Positions 1 to 6,250 of a stretch of DNA of 19,373 bases are shown here, piece by piece. Below the pieces are notes generated by a model. The model was not told where the DNA came from, did no database searches, and was given only the letters and a program-made list of their open reading frames with translations. The DNA comes from Candidatus Caenarcanales bacterium. GTDB lineage: Bacteria > Cyanobacteriota > Vampirovibrionia > LMEP-6097. The position numbers and the translations under genes were made by a program. Numbering within the stretch: the first letter of the stretch is position 1; each line of letters starts with the position of its first letter. Location of the stretch: NCBI GenBank assembly GCA_021299565.1, contig JAJTHA010000213.1, forward strand, positions 1-19,373. The letters are read 5' to 3'.

Positions 1-689
1 ATAGATTTTAATGTTTGAGCATTAGGTGCATTCCAGTCAAAATCAAATGCAAGAGCGGGAATAATCAACACCGAGTTTTCTTGCAATGGTGGGTAATCTA
101 GAATAGTGTAACCAAACTTTTCAACAGCTGCTTGTTGGGCTTTTATATCAGATTTTTTTGTAATATTTATTGCATCTAAATTAATTTGACTGTCATCTTG
201 GGTGAGATTTGGTAATATCTCGCTTACTTTTACGAGATAGGCATTTATCAGGAATTTTCTACATATTAGAAGAATAGGAGCCTCCGAATCAAACTCTGCA
301 GGATTCCCCGGATTCAATTCTGCTATTACTTCTTTGTAAACCTTGTTTATTCTTGCAACAAATTCATCGAAATCTTCTTGATTAGAAGAATTGATAAATA
401 ATCCATCTGCCAGTATATCCGTTAATTTACTTATGACTTGTCGCCTTTGATTATCGTCTAGGTTTGTAGAGTTTAGAGACTTTAGTGCAGCACCAATTGC
501 TTTTAAAGGATCTGTGGTTAAAGTTGTTCTGCTATCAAGTCTTCGTAATAGAAACTTTTGTATCGTAGAGTTATTGCAGAAATCGATTGGCCCATTAGTA
601 ATATCTATTTTAGTCCTGCTTGAAGCTTGAAGGGGAAGCCCATAAGCCACTTTAGGATTAAGAGGATTCAGCCCGCTTATCTTAATCAC
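1..689 (-). CDS. Hypothetical protein, N-terminal part, runs off left edge
   Basis: Reading the minus strand from a GTG at 689 gives 229 open codons to the window edge, so the C-terminus is missing. The protein begins VIKISGLNPLNPKVAYGLP and continues as a soluble, mixed-charge protein with helical stretches such as DDNQRRQVISKLTDILADGL. I see no signal peptide, membrane segment or motif I recognise. An in-frame TAA lies upstream at about 729-731, and GTG is the only standard start before the body of the frame. No Shine-Dalgarno precedes it; instead GGTAAGAT ends 7 bases before the GTG, suggesting a leaderless message. It is divergent from the ATPase gene at 794, with an inverted repeat between them. 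Function unknown. The length of the open frame and its protein-like composition make coding likely; the exact start is less sure. Confidence 0.75.
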   Translation of the reverse strand, partial: MIKISGLNPLNPKVAYGLPLQASSRTKIDITNGPIDFCNNSTIQKFLLRRLDSRTTLTTDPLKAIGAALKSLNSTNLDDNQRRQVISKLTDILADGLFINSSNQEDFDEFVARINKVYKEVIAELNPGNPAEFDSEAPILLICRKFLINAYLVKVSEILPNLTQDDSQINLDAINITKKSDIKAQQAAVEKFGYTILDYPPLQENSVLIIPALAFDFDWNAPNAQTLKS

Positions 690-696
690 CGTGATT

Positions 697-702
697 ATCT
701 TA
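697..702 (-). promoter_or_regulatory. Candidate -10 element for the left-edge gene (leaderless)
   Basis: On the minus strand TAAGAT, preceded by GG, ends exactly 7 bases before the GTG at 689. That spacing would put the transcription start on the start codon. No clear -35 hexamer was found, and the match to TATAAT is 4 of 6. The call rests mainly on the identical arrangement at two other genes in the window. Confidence 0.35.
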
Positions 703-740
703 CCACATGTTGCTGGGATTGGTGGCGTTTATTGATCTGA

Positions 741-783
741 ATACCGAGTAAATCTAAAGTTAGAGTTTGGATTTACTCGGTAT
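741..783. repeat. 14-bp perfect inverted repeat in the divergent intergenic region
   Basis: ATACCGAGTAAATC at 741-754 is the exact reverse complement of GATTTACTCGGTAT at 770-783. Four more pairs inside (755-758 with 766-769, one of them G-T) leave a 7-base loop. It lies between two divergently read genes, and its right arm overlaps the TATAAT before the ATPase. No T-run follows on either strand, so it does not look like a terminator. A dimeric-repressor operator, a hairpin in a transcript, or the end of a small mobile element are all possible. Confidence 0.7.
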
Positions 784-786
784 AAT
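781..786 (+). promoter_or_regulatory. Candidate -10 element for the ATPase gene (leaderless)
   Basis: A consensus TATAAT, preceded by GG, ends 7 bases before the GTG start at 794, so transcription would begin at or next to the start codon. There is no Shine-Dalgarno sequence and no convincing -35. The first three bases lie in the right arm of the inverted repeat, so a factor bound there would block this promoter. Confidence 0.5.
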
Positions 787-793
787 ATAGATA

Positions 794-2011
794 GTGCTAG
801 CCAGAAAACTATCAACAAAAATCAAAGAAGCTTTAGAAATGTTTCCTTGCGTTGTAGTTTTGGGAGCAAGGCAAGTAGGTAAAACGACACTACTCAAAAT
901 GATTTTACCCAAAGCACAATTTTTTGATTTGGAAAAACTTTCTGATTTTGATTATATTGATTCTGATCCAGAATTATTTCTGAACAATCACAAAGATCCA
1001 TTAGTGATAGATGAAGCACAATTATGTCCGAATCTTTTCAAAGCACTTAGAGTGAAAATTGATGAAGAGCGCAGTAAAACTGGAAGATTTCTTCTGAGTG
1101 GATCAAGCTCTCCATTATTGCTTAATCAAATCAGTGAAACACTTGCTGGTAGAGTAGCAATTATCGAAATTCCTTGTCTGAGCTGGGATGAAGCTTTGGA
1201 GCGCAAAAGCTCAAAATTTTATGATTATATTTTTTCACCAGAAAAGTTTTCTTCACTTAAAAAACTTTATGAAAGGCAAGAATTGTATGAACTCTGTTTA
1301 TATGGATTGTATCCGGAGCCTTTCCTCAAAAGAAAAAATGCAAATTTTTATCATAGCTGGCAAGAAAATTATTTCAAAACTTATATCGAAAGAGATATTC
1401 GTAATCTTTTCCCCAAACTAGAAATCGAGAACTATAGAAAATTTGTACAAATGCTTATACAAAGCTCCGGAGATACAGTTAAGTACTCTAATTTTGCCAG
1501 TTCTTTATCAGTTTCTGAGCCTACGGTAAAACAATATTTGGAAATCGCTCAAGGGACCTTTGTCTGGCAGTTATTGAGAGCCTTTGATAAAAGCTCAACT
1601 AAACGACTCATCAAAATGCCAAAAGGGTATTTGGCTGATAATGTCTTAATTAACTATTTCAATAAATTTCAAAATACTGATCAAATGATTTCTAACATTT
1701 ATTTTGGATTCATTTGGGAAGGATTTGTGATCAATCAAATCAGAAAAAATATTGATAGGATTTATACAAACATAAATTATTACTATTATCGAACTCAACA
1801 CAAAGCAGAGATAGATTTGGTTTTAGACACTGCTCAAGGACTTATTCCAATTGAGATCAAATCAGGTTCATCGTTCAAGTCTGATCAGTTAATTAGTTTG
1901 AAGAATTTTATCAGTGAGTATAAATGCAAATATGGAATCGTTATTAATAATGGTGCAGAGATTCGTGAGATTGCAGCAAATATTTATCAAATACCAGCGG
2001 TTTATATCTAA
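794..2011 (+). CDS. AAA ATPase with DUF4143/nuclease-like C-terminus
   Basis: This 405-residue protein has the architecture of the widespread AAA_14/DUF4143 ATPase family. The ATPase domain shows Walker A GARQVGKT (residues 24-31), Walker B PLVIDEAQ (69-76), a sensor-1-like strand RFLLSGSSS (98-106) and the LAGRV motif (118-122). The C-terminal part ends in a PD-(D/E)xK-like fold signature, with D341 followed by EIK at 354-356. The cellular role of the family is poorly defined; it is cytoplasmic and often found as isolated, scattered genes, as here. The GTG start gives the N-terminus usual for the family and follows a TATAAT by 7 bases. No partner gene (toxin, antitoxin, nuclease) is adjacent, so I do not assign it to a defence system. 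The family call is confident; the function is open. Confidence 0.9.
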   Translation: MLARKLSTKIKEALEMFPCVVVLGARQVGKTTLLKMILPKAQFFDLEKLSDFDYIDSDPELFLNNHKDPLVIDEAQLCPNLFKALRVKIDEERSKTGRFLLSGSSSPLLLNQISETLAGRVAIIEIPCLSWDEALERKSSKFYDYIFSPEKFSSLKKLYERQELYELCLYGLYPEPFLKRKNANFYHSWQENYFKTYIERDIRNLFPKLEIENYRKFVQMLIQSSGDTVKYSNFASSLSVSEPTVKQYLEIAQGTFVWQLLRAFDKSSTKRLIKMPKGYLADNVLINYFNKFQNTDQMISNIYFGFIWEGFVINQIRKNIDRIYTNINYYYYRTQHKAEIDLVLDTAQGLIPIEIKSGSSFKSDQLISLKNFISEYKCKYGIVINNGAEIREIAANIYQIPAVYI

Positions 2012-2016
2012 GTTAA

Positions 2017-2067
2017 AAATAGACCGTACTCTGAAAAACGCCGACATTGTCGGAGCAGGGTCTATTT
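2017..2067. terminator. Nested bidirectional terminator between convergent genes
   Basis: The outer stem pairs AAATAGACC (2017-2025) with GGTCTATTT (2059-2067). Inside, CCGAC (2041-2045) pairs with GTCGG (2049-2053). Read on the minus strand, the inner hairpin is followed by GCGTTTTT, a standard intrinsic terminator for the cluster ending in the MAPEG gene. The outer stem is then followed by a second run of five T. On the plus strand the outer stem ends in a weaker T-run after the ATPase stop. The outer arm overlaps the MAPEG stop codon at 2062-2064. Confidence 0.7.
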
Positions 2068-2451
2068 AATCAATAGGCATACAGCACAGATCGTTAAGGT
2101 TATAAAAGTCATGATCATGCCAACTTGTCTCAGTTTCACTGACTTATATTTGATTTCAAAAAATAAAATACTAAAGGCATGCAACAATCTAGCAACAATA
2201 AAAAATATTGCGAGAGCTAGAAGGGCGTAGTGATTGAATGTCTTTAATTCAAGGATTAAAAACAGTATTAGGAAAAGCGGGCTATATTCACAAAAGTTAG
2301 AGTGTGCTCTGGTAGCTCTTAAAAGATCTTCATTGCCACCATCTCCAAAAGCTAGTCCATGCTTGCGTCTAAAGCGAATAACATTTATCGAAAGCAAAAA
2401 CAAACTGATGCCCAAGAAAGCACCAAGGTAACTGCTATAAATCAAACTCAT
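2062..2451 (-). CDS. MAPEG family membrane protein (YecN-like)
   Basis: A 129-residue integral membrane protein with about four hydrophobic segments (roughly residues 7-25, 55-70, 74-92 and 108-128). It carries the signature of the MAPEG superfamily (membrane-associated proteins in eicosanoid and glutathione metabolism): RRKHGLAFGDGGNEDLLRA at 28-46, then RAHSNFCEY at 48-56 and ARLLHAF at 87-93. The length fits the small bacterial members. These are often annotated as glutathione-transferase-like, but their bacterial substrates are generally unknown, so no reaction is assigned. The ATG follows the pilin stop codon by 2 bases, so it is probably translationally coupled. It is the last gene before the terminator at 2034-2056. 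Confidence 0.88.
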   Translation of the reverse strand: MSLIYSSYLGAFLGISLFLLSINVIRFRRKHGLAFGDGGNEDLLRATRAHSNFCEYSPLFLILFLILELKTFNHYALLALAIFFIVARLLHAFSILFFEIKYKSVKLRQVGMIMTFITLTICAVCLLIK

Positions 2452-2453
2452 AA

Positions 2454-2945
2454 TTAACCGTTGTCTAAAGCAACAACAATCGCTGGTTCGCCTTTAACAA
2501 CGCCTAGTCCAGTAACAACAAAGCCACCAACCATAGGTTGCAATTCAGGTTCTTTGTCGATACCAGCTCTAAAAGGTTTAGCAAGTGAAACATTTGGTTC
2601 GTAACCTAGAGTTCCTGGCATGTCTTGATCAGGATCAACTATTCCTTCAACAAGTTCAATGGATTGTTTAGTGAAAGGGTTGAGAAGTTTTTTGATAGCG
2701 CCAACTTGTTCAACTTCATAAGTAGATTCAGGAATAATTCCACCAGTATCAACTGCTGCGATTTGGATATTAGAAGTCAGTGCATTAGCTGCTGCAATTA
2801 CGTTTGCGTTTTTGGCTTTGTCTTGTGCTTCCATCAAATTTGGAATTGCGATAGTTGCAAGAATACCGATAATTACAACTACTACCATCAACTCAACGAG
2901 AGTCAAGCCGGCTTCTGATCTTCTTATGTTAGAAATTTTCCTCAT
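2454..2945 (-). CDS. Type IV pilin-like / pseudopilin protein
   Basis: The 163-residue protein begins with a short basic leader and a prepilin peptidase site. Cleavage is expected after G13 in SEAG/LTLVELMVVV, giving a mature N-terminal Leu with the conserved Glu at mature position 5. A hydrophobic helix of about 20 residues follows (LVELMVVVVIIGILATIAIP). The rest is a small globular domain with no cysteine pair, so a disulfide-loop major pilin is unlikely. A minor pilin or type II secretion pseudopilin fits better. It would be anchored in the inner membrane and assembled into a pilus or pseudopilus. No other assembly gene (PilB, PilC or prepilin peptidase) is nearby. It starts 22 bases after the permease stop and has no Shine-Dalgarno; a TAGCAT lies 6 bases upstream. 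Confidence 0.88.
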   Translation of the reverse strand: MRKISNIRRSEAGLTLVELMVVVVIIGILATIAIPNLMEAQDKAKNANVIAAANALTSNIQIAAVDTGGIIPESTYEVEQVGAIKKLLNPFTKQSIELVEGIVDPDQDMPGTLGYEPNVSLAKPFRAGIDKEPELQPMVGGFVVTGLGVVKGEPAIVVALDNG

Positions 2946-2967
2946 AGAGGTATGCTAACACTGATTT

Positions 2968-3789
2968 TCAGCTTTGTAAAAAGGATTTCGCACGAAAAGC
3001 CCAAATGTTCATGACATAAACCGTAATAAATATCATTAAGGCAGGAAAGAATATCAAATGTGGATTAATTCGTAAATACTGCCAGGCGTCTCCTGCTAAA
3101 GTACCCCAGCTGGTATCGGGCGGAGATAAGCCAAGTCCAATAAAGCTCAAGGTGCTCTCTGACAAAATCGCTCTTGGGATAATAAAACTCAAGCTAAGTA
3201 ATATTTGGTTTGAGGCATTTGGCAAAATGTGTTTGAGGATAATTTGCCAGTGATTTAAGCCCAAGGCTTTTGCTGCTTGAATAAATTCTTCTTGTTTGAT
3301 TCTTTGAGTTTCAACTCTAACCAATCTTGCTAAATCCATCCAATTAATAAACGCTAAACCCCAGACTATGCCGCTTGTTGAACGAGAAAAAGCAAGAGCT
3401 ATTAAGCTCAATACCAATAGATCCGGTAATGAATAAATAAAATCAATAAACTTGGTGATGACTTCATCAACCCATTTGCCAGCATAGCCAGCCACTGCAC
3501 CAAGGGTAACGCCAATGACCAGTGCATTAAACGCTGTAGCCAAGCCTATTCCAAAACTCATGGTCGCTCCATGAATGATTCTAGTGTACAAGTCTCGCCC
3601 AAGGGGATCTGTTCCAAACCAATGTTTGATAGATGGTCCTTGCAGGATTTCCATGACATTTACTTGATCAAATTTATATGGGCTGAAATTGATTCCACAG
3701 CAATAAAGCAATACCAAAAAAACAATCAACAAAAAAAGTTTTTCAATAGCATTAACTTTAAATTTGTTGATTTTAATATTTGAAGCCAT
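2968..3789 (-). CDS. ABC transporter permease, DppC/OppC family
   Basis: A 273-residue inner-membrane permease of the peptide/nickel/opine uptake family, the second of two permeases in such importers. After a first membrane helix (about 15-33) comes the family motif GTDPLGRD (59-66). Five further helices follow. The cytoplasmic EAA loop that docks on the ATPase is at about 167-191 (EEFIQAAKALG through KHILPN), and the family tail LSFIGLGLSPPDTSWG at 214-229. The partner permease (DppB-like), ATPases and binding protein are not in this window, so the gene appears detached from its operon and the substrate cannot be named. Its ATG at 3789 lies 17 bases inside the flavin reductase gene in another frame, suggesting coupled translation. 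Confidence 0.92.
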   Translation of the reverse strand: MASNIKINKFKVNAIEKLFLLIVFLVLLYCCGINFSPYKFDQVNVMEILQGPSIKHWFGTDPLGRDLYTRIIHGATMSFGIGLATAFNALVIGVTLGAVAGYAGKWVDEVITKFIDFIYSLPDLLVLSLIALAFSRSTSGIVWGLAFINWMDLARLVRVETQRIKQEEFIQAAKALGLNHWQIILKHILPNASNQILLSLSFIIPRAILSESTLSFIGLGLSPPDTSWGTLAGDAWQYLRINPHLIFFPALMIFITVYVMNIWAFRAKSFLQS

Positions 3790-4252
3790 CTGGTCTGATA
3801 TGAGTAGACGGCTGTAATTCAGTGTTTAAGAGCTTTCCGTTGATTATTTCACACAAAACAATAATATGATCGCCGCTAATCATTTCTGATTTGTATTTGC
3901 ATTCAAGAAAGCCAAGTGAGTCTTTGAGTATTGGTATGCCTGTAGTTTCTTTGAAGGTTTCTAATTCATCAAAGATAGAACCTGTTTCTGGTGCGGGTTT
4001 GAAAAATCTGGACATGGTCTTGCTGTTTTCCTTAGCCATGATATTCACTACTAGATGTCCACTGAGACTAAGTAAACTAAAAGCTTCTTTACGCTCTTTA
4101 TTGAAAGCAATAGTCAGCATTGGTGGTTCAAAACCTGCTTGCTGTACCCAGCTAGCAAGGAATCCCATTTCTTTTTCTTGTTGCTTGAGGCTAATTATGT
4201 ATAGTCCTGCAACAATTTTGCCTAAAATTGGAGCTACTTGAGATTTGTCCAT
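3773..4252 (-). CDS. Stand-alone flavin reductase domain (flavodiiron type)
   Basis: The 159-residue protein matches the FMN-binding flavin reductase-like fold, and most closely the C-terminal domain of cyanobacterial flavodiiron (Flv) proteins. Recognisable segments are LGKIVAGLYI (10-19), LASWVQQAGFEPPMLTIAF (32-50), ILKDSLGFLECKYKS (108-122), GDHIIVLCEIINGKLL (127-142) and the terminal HIRPDGFKY (151-159). Here the domain stands alone, with no metallo-beta-lactamase or flavodoxin domain. It may use NAD(P)H to reduce flavin or pass electrons to a separate partner; that role is inferred from family knowledge. No Shine-Dalgarno is present; TATAAA lies 6 bases before the ATG. The repeat element sits directly upstream, and the 3' end overlaps the permease start. 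Confidence 0.85.
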   Translation of the reverse strand: MDKSQVAPILGKIVAGLYIISLKQQEKEMGFLASWVQQAGFEPPMLTIAFNKERKEAFSLLSLSGHLVVNIMAKENSKTMSRFFKPAPETGSIFDELETFKETTGIPILKDSLGFLECKYKSEMISGDHIIVLCEIINGKLLNTELQPSTHIRPDGFKY

Positions 4253-4288
4253 GATTTATTTATAACATGAATTAACTTTGTGTAGTTT

Positions 4289-4480
4289 AAAGTCATTGCG
4301 AGCCGCGAAGCGGCGTGGCAATCCAGTTTTAAGTAAAGCGTAGCGAATAGGCGAAGGAACACATTTTGCGAGTGCTCGCCAGCAAAATGTGTTGCCTGAG
4401 CCCAGCGGAGCGATTGTTAATAGTTTAGAACGCAAAATCAACATGCCCATGTTAATTTAGCTAGGTCTCGGAGTGACTTT
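4289..4480. repeat. MITE-like palindromic repeat element, about 192 bp
   Basis: The element is bounded by imperfect 14-bp inverted ends: 4289-4302 (AAAGTCATTGCGAG) against 4467-4480 (CTCGGAGTGACTTT), 12 of 14 paired. Inside are several hairpins: GCCGC-gaa-GCGGC (4302-4314) enclosed by ATTGC/GCAAT, the 12-bp pair at 4358-4369 and 4382-4393, and AACATG-cc-CATGTT (4440-4453). Its GC content is higher than its surroundings. The string around 4292-4326 (cattgcgagccgcgaagcgg, then cgtggcaatcca) is typical of dispersed short repeats found between genes in many bacteria. It encodes no transposase; a 64-codon open frame across it (4256-4450) is an artefact. It lies between the flagellar and flavin reductase genes and could act in mRNA processing or termination. 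Confidence 0.7.
4358..4393. repeat. 12-bp perfect inverted repeat inside the MITE-like element
   Basis: AACACATTTTGC (4358-4369) is the exact reverse complement of GCAAAATGTGTT (4382-4393), with a 12-base loop. An alternative inner stem GCGAG-tg-CTCGC (4368-4379) competes with it. The structure would fold strongly in RNA on either strand. No T-run follows, so it is not a simple intrinsic terminator. Confidence 0.65.
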
Positions 4481-4508
4481 ATGGTGAATAATTTATAGCT
4501 TGAAAGAA

Positions 4509-5264
4509 TTATATCCCGTCGGTGATTCTCATCAGCATGTCGAGGGAATCCATTTGAGCTTTAAGTGCGTTGTGATTAGCTTCATAAGTACGGTTGATCT
4601 GTATCATATCTGTTGAAGCTTTGATCGCGCTTACATTTGAGCTTTCCACAAATCCTTGTTTGATAATGGCTGTTTCGTTTGATATTGGCTGGGCTCCGCC
4701 TTCAGCAATCACGAATTTATCATTTTCGGTTTTAATTATAGGAGTTCCAGGTTGAATATCAAAGGGTCTCATTACTGTTCTGTATTCGCCATTTATTACC
4801 AAGTTACCGTTATTCAAAATATTGATTTGACTTATTAAATCATTTCCCAAAAATATTGGCGCGTAACCCGAGTCTAAGACCAGGTCTCCAGCTTGTGTAA
4901 CCAAATAGCCATCAGCGTTAATAGAAAAATTTCCATTGCGAGTGTAAGCGATATTCCCAATATTGTCCTGTACCGGAAAAAATCCTGAACCACTTATCGC
5001 CAGATCCAGGGAGTTGCCAGTTTGTCTTAGAGCGCCTTGTGCAAAATCATAACTAGTATCATAGATCTCAGTTCCAGAATTGATTTTGCCAATTGATTCA
5101 TTACTAGACAAATCAAAAACAGTTTTTTCTGCGCCTAATTTATGTATTAGCTTGGCAGCTTTGTAGCCAGAGGTATTAACATTGGCCAAGTTATCAGCAA
5201 GCACCTCTTGTTTGAGATGTTGAGCTTCCATGCCGCTTGCTGAGGTATAAATCCCTTTGAGCAT
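4509..5264 (-). CDS. Flagellar rod protein, FlgF/FlgG family
   Basis: A 251-residue axial protein of the flagellar basal body rod. The N-terminal rod signature is MLKGIYTSASGMEAQ, then LADNLANVNTSGYK (22-35). The central SGSGFFPV (91-98) and AYTRNGNF (106-113) motifs are typical of the FlgE/F/G group. The C-terminal helix has GFVESSNVSAIKAS at 204-217, then MIQINRTYEANHNALKAQ. GSNV-type wording and length point to FlgF (proximal rod) or the Bacillus FlhP type rather than FlgG, but I cannot separate them firmly. Such proteins are exported by the flagellar type III system and polymerise at the basal body. No other flagellar gene is in the window. A 7-bp palindrome lies about 35 bases upstream of the start. 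No Shine-Dalgarno is seen. Confidence 0.9.
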   Translation of the reverse strand: MLKGIYTSASGMEAQHLKQEVLADNLANVNTSGYKAAKLIHKLGAEKTVFDLSSNESIGKINSGTEIYDTSYDFAQGALRQTGNSLDLAISGSGFFPVQDNIGNIAYTRNGNFSINADGYLVTQAGDLVLDSGYAPIFLGNDLISQINILNNGNLVINGEYRTVMRPFDIQPGTPIIKTENDKFVIAEGGAQPISNETAIIKQGFVESSNVSAIKASTDMIQINRTYEANHNALKAQMDSLDMLMRITDGI

Positions 5265-5298
5265 AAGTATTTTATGCTCAAAATTTAGCCCTTAGTTC

Positions 5299-5314
5299 TA
5301 GACTAAATAGTCTA
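5299..5314. promoter_or_regulatory. Palindrome upstream of the flagellar gene, possible operator
   Basis: TAGACTA (5299-5305) and TAGTCTA (5308-5314) form a perfect 7-bp inverted repeat with a 2-base centre, 34 bases upstream of the flagellar rod gene's ATG. The spacing and symmetry fit a dimeric regulator site, but the site is AT-rich and short. It is the only notable element I see in the 205-base gap 5265-5469. Confidence 0.3.
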
Positions 5315-5469
5315 AATCCATCTTAAAGACTAGGCATACAGCCTGGTATTAAATCAAATTGCATTTGACCTTGGGATCCAGTCTCAGTTAATGATTCAGG
5401 AAATCCTCTGGCTTTTGAACATGAGGATATAACAATGGCACTTAAATTATAATTTAACTGAAATGAGAA

Positions 5470-6171
5470 TTAGTCTCTTTTAATACCTAGCTTAACTAAC
5501 GCAGCATTATAAACTCGCCTTACAAGAGATGGAGCTGGTGGCGGCTCGCTTTGCTTCTTGAAATTATGCTGCAGAATGATAGTTCGCTCGTTAACATCCT
5601 CCATTGTTATTGTGTTGCCGTCATTTTTCAAGGTCGTTGATGCAAGAGGTGATGAACAATAATTACCGAATTTAATTTCCCAGCTGGCTTTAAGATCCAA
5701 ACTAAGCTCTTTCTCTACATCTGCATAAGTTAAGTCCAAATCTAAATCACTATCACGACAATCACGGGGGTACATGCTACCAGATTGGCTATAGACAAAT
5801 TGTGTTAATTTAAAAAAAGTGATAAATTTTTGTCTTTCATCTGAAGTCGCTGGTCTTCTATCTTTATTGAGCCAAAAAACAAATTTTTTATCTGTTTTAT
5901 CCTTAAAGCTAACCGTCGTTCCAAAAGAGCTTTGATTATCAGAGATTTTTAGTGTTTGGTCAGAAGGATCGAAGACCAAAGTAGCATGATTACGCGAGCA
6001 AGCATGCCCCTTTAAAAATAGGGAATAAATTCCAGGCTTGATCCCGGGTTCCCTGCCAGCCACGATAACAGAGATTTTGTCCATCGGTAAATTCAGTTGA
6101 TTTATGGGTTCTTTACTAGCTTTCTTTAAATTCGTCGTGGGAGTCTGGTAAGGATTGAATTGAACATCCAT
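5470..6171 (-). CDS. FHA-domain protein
   Basis: A 233-residue soluble protein with a forkhead-associated (FHA) domain at about residues 33-105. The phosphothreonine-binding residues are in place: GR at 39-40, SRNHA at 59-63 and the DNQSSFGTTV strand-loop at 78-87. FHA domains bind phosphothreonine peptides, so a link to a Ser/Thr kinase pathway is likely; no kinase is in the window. The rest (about 110-233) has no motif I recognise and ends in a basic tail (KLGIKRD). The N-terminus MDVQFNPYQTPTTN is Asn/Pro-rich and unstructured. It lies 79 bases downstream of rpoC2 on the same strand and may be read through from that operon. No Shine-Dalgarno precedes the ATG. After its TAA the same frame stays open for 48 more codons. 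Confidence 0.8.
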   Translation of the reverse strand: MDVQFNPYQTPTTNLKKASKEPINQLNLPMDKISVIVAGREPGIKPGIYSLFLKGHACSRNHATLVFDPSDQTLKISDNQSSFGTTVSFKDKTDKKFVFWLNKDRRPATSDERQKFITFFKLTQFVYSQSGSMYPRDCRDSDLDLDLTYADVEKELSLDLKASWEIKFGNYCSSPLASTTLKNDGNTITMEDVNERTIILQHNFKKQSEPPPAPSLVRRVYNAALVKLGIKRD

Positions 6172-6201
6172 AATGATTAAAAGGAATCAACATAATAAGT
6201 T

Positions 6202-6225
6202 TTGATAGGTGATAACCCTTATCAA
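6202..6225. terminator. Weak hairpin between rpoC2 and the FHA gene
   Basis: TTGATA (6202-6207) pairs with TATCAA (6220-6225), with a small inner GGT/ACC pairing. On the minus strand, the direction of rpoC2, it is followed by AAAACTTATT rather than a T-run, so termination would be weak or partial. A T-run follows only on the opposite strand. Read-through into the FHA gene seems possible. Confidence 0.25.
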
Positions 6226-6250
6226 TGTATTTTTAAATGAGTCTTTTATT

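Noticed and set aside
794..2011. ATPase as part of a defence or toxin-antitoxin system
   Set aside because: The DUF4143 family is scattered in genomes without fixed partners, and no nuclease, toxin or antitoxin lies beside it; the divergent neighbour is unrecognised.
3891..4241. 116-codon plus-strand frame opposite the flavin reductase gene
   Set aside because: The opposite strand has clear family motifs; this frame is a mirror product.
4256..4450. 64-codon minus-strand open frame
   Set aside because: It lies almost wholly in the MITE-like repeat; its peptide is simply the translated palindromic repeat, and it has no Shine-Dalgarno or protein-like pattern.
5395..5456. Short plus-strand peptide-like frame ending in MALKL
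   Set aside because: About 26 codons, no start codon, no upstream gene on that strand; too short to support.
5323..5469. In-frame open extension of 48 codons after the FHA gene's TAA, suggesting readthrough or a degraded C-terminus
   Set aside because: An open stretch of this length is expected fairly often by chance, the FHA protein already ends in a plausible basic tail, and there is no further evidence. Worth a glance if relatives have a longer protein.
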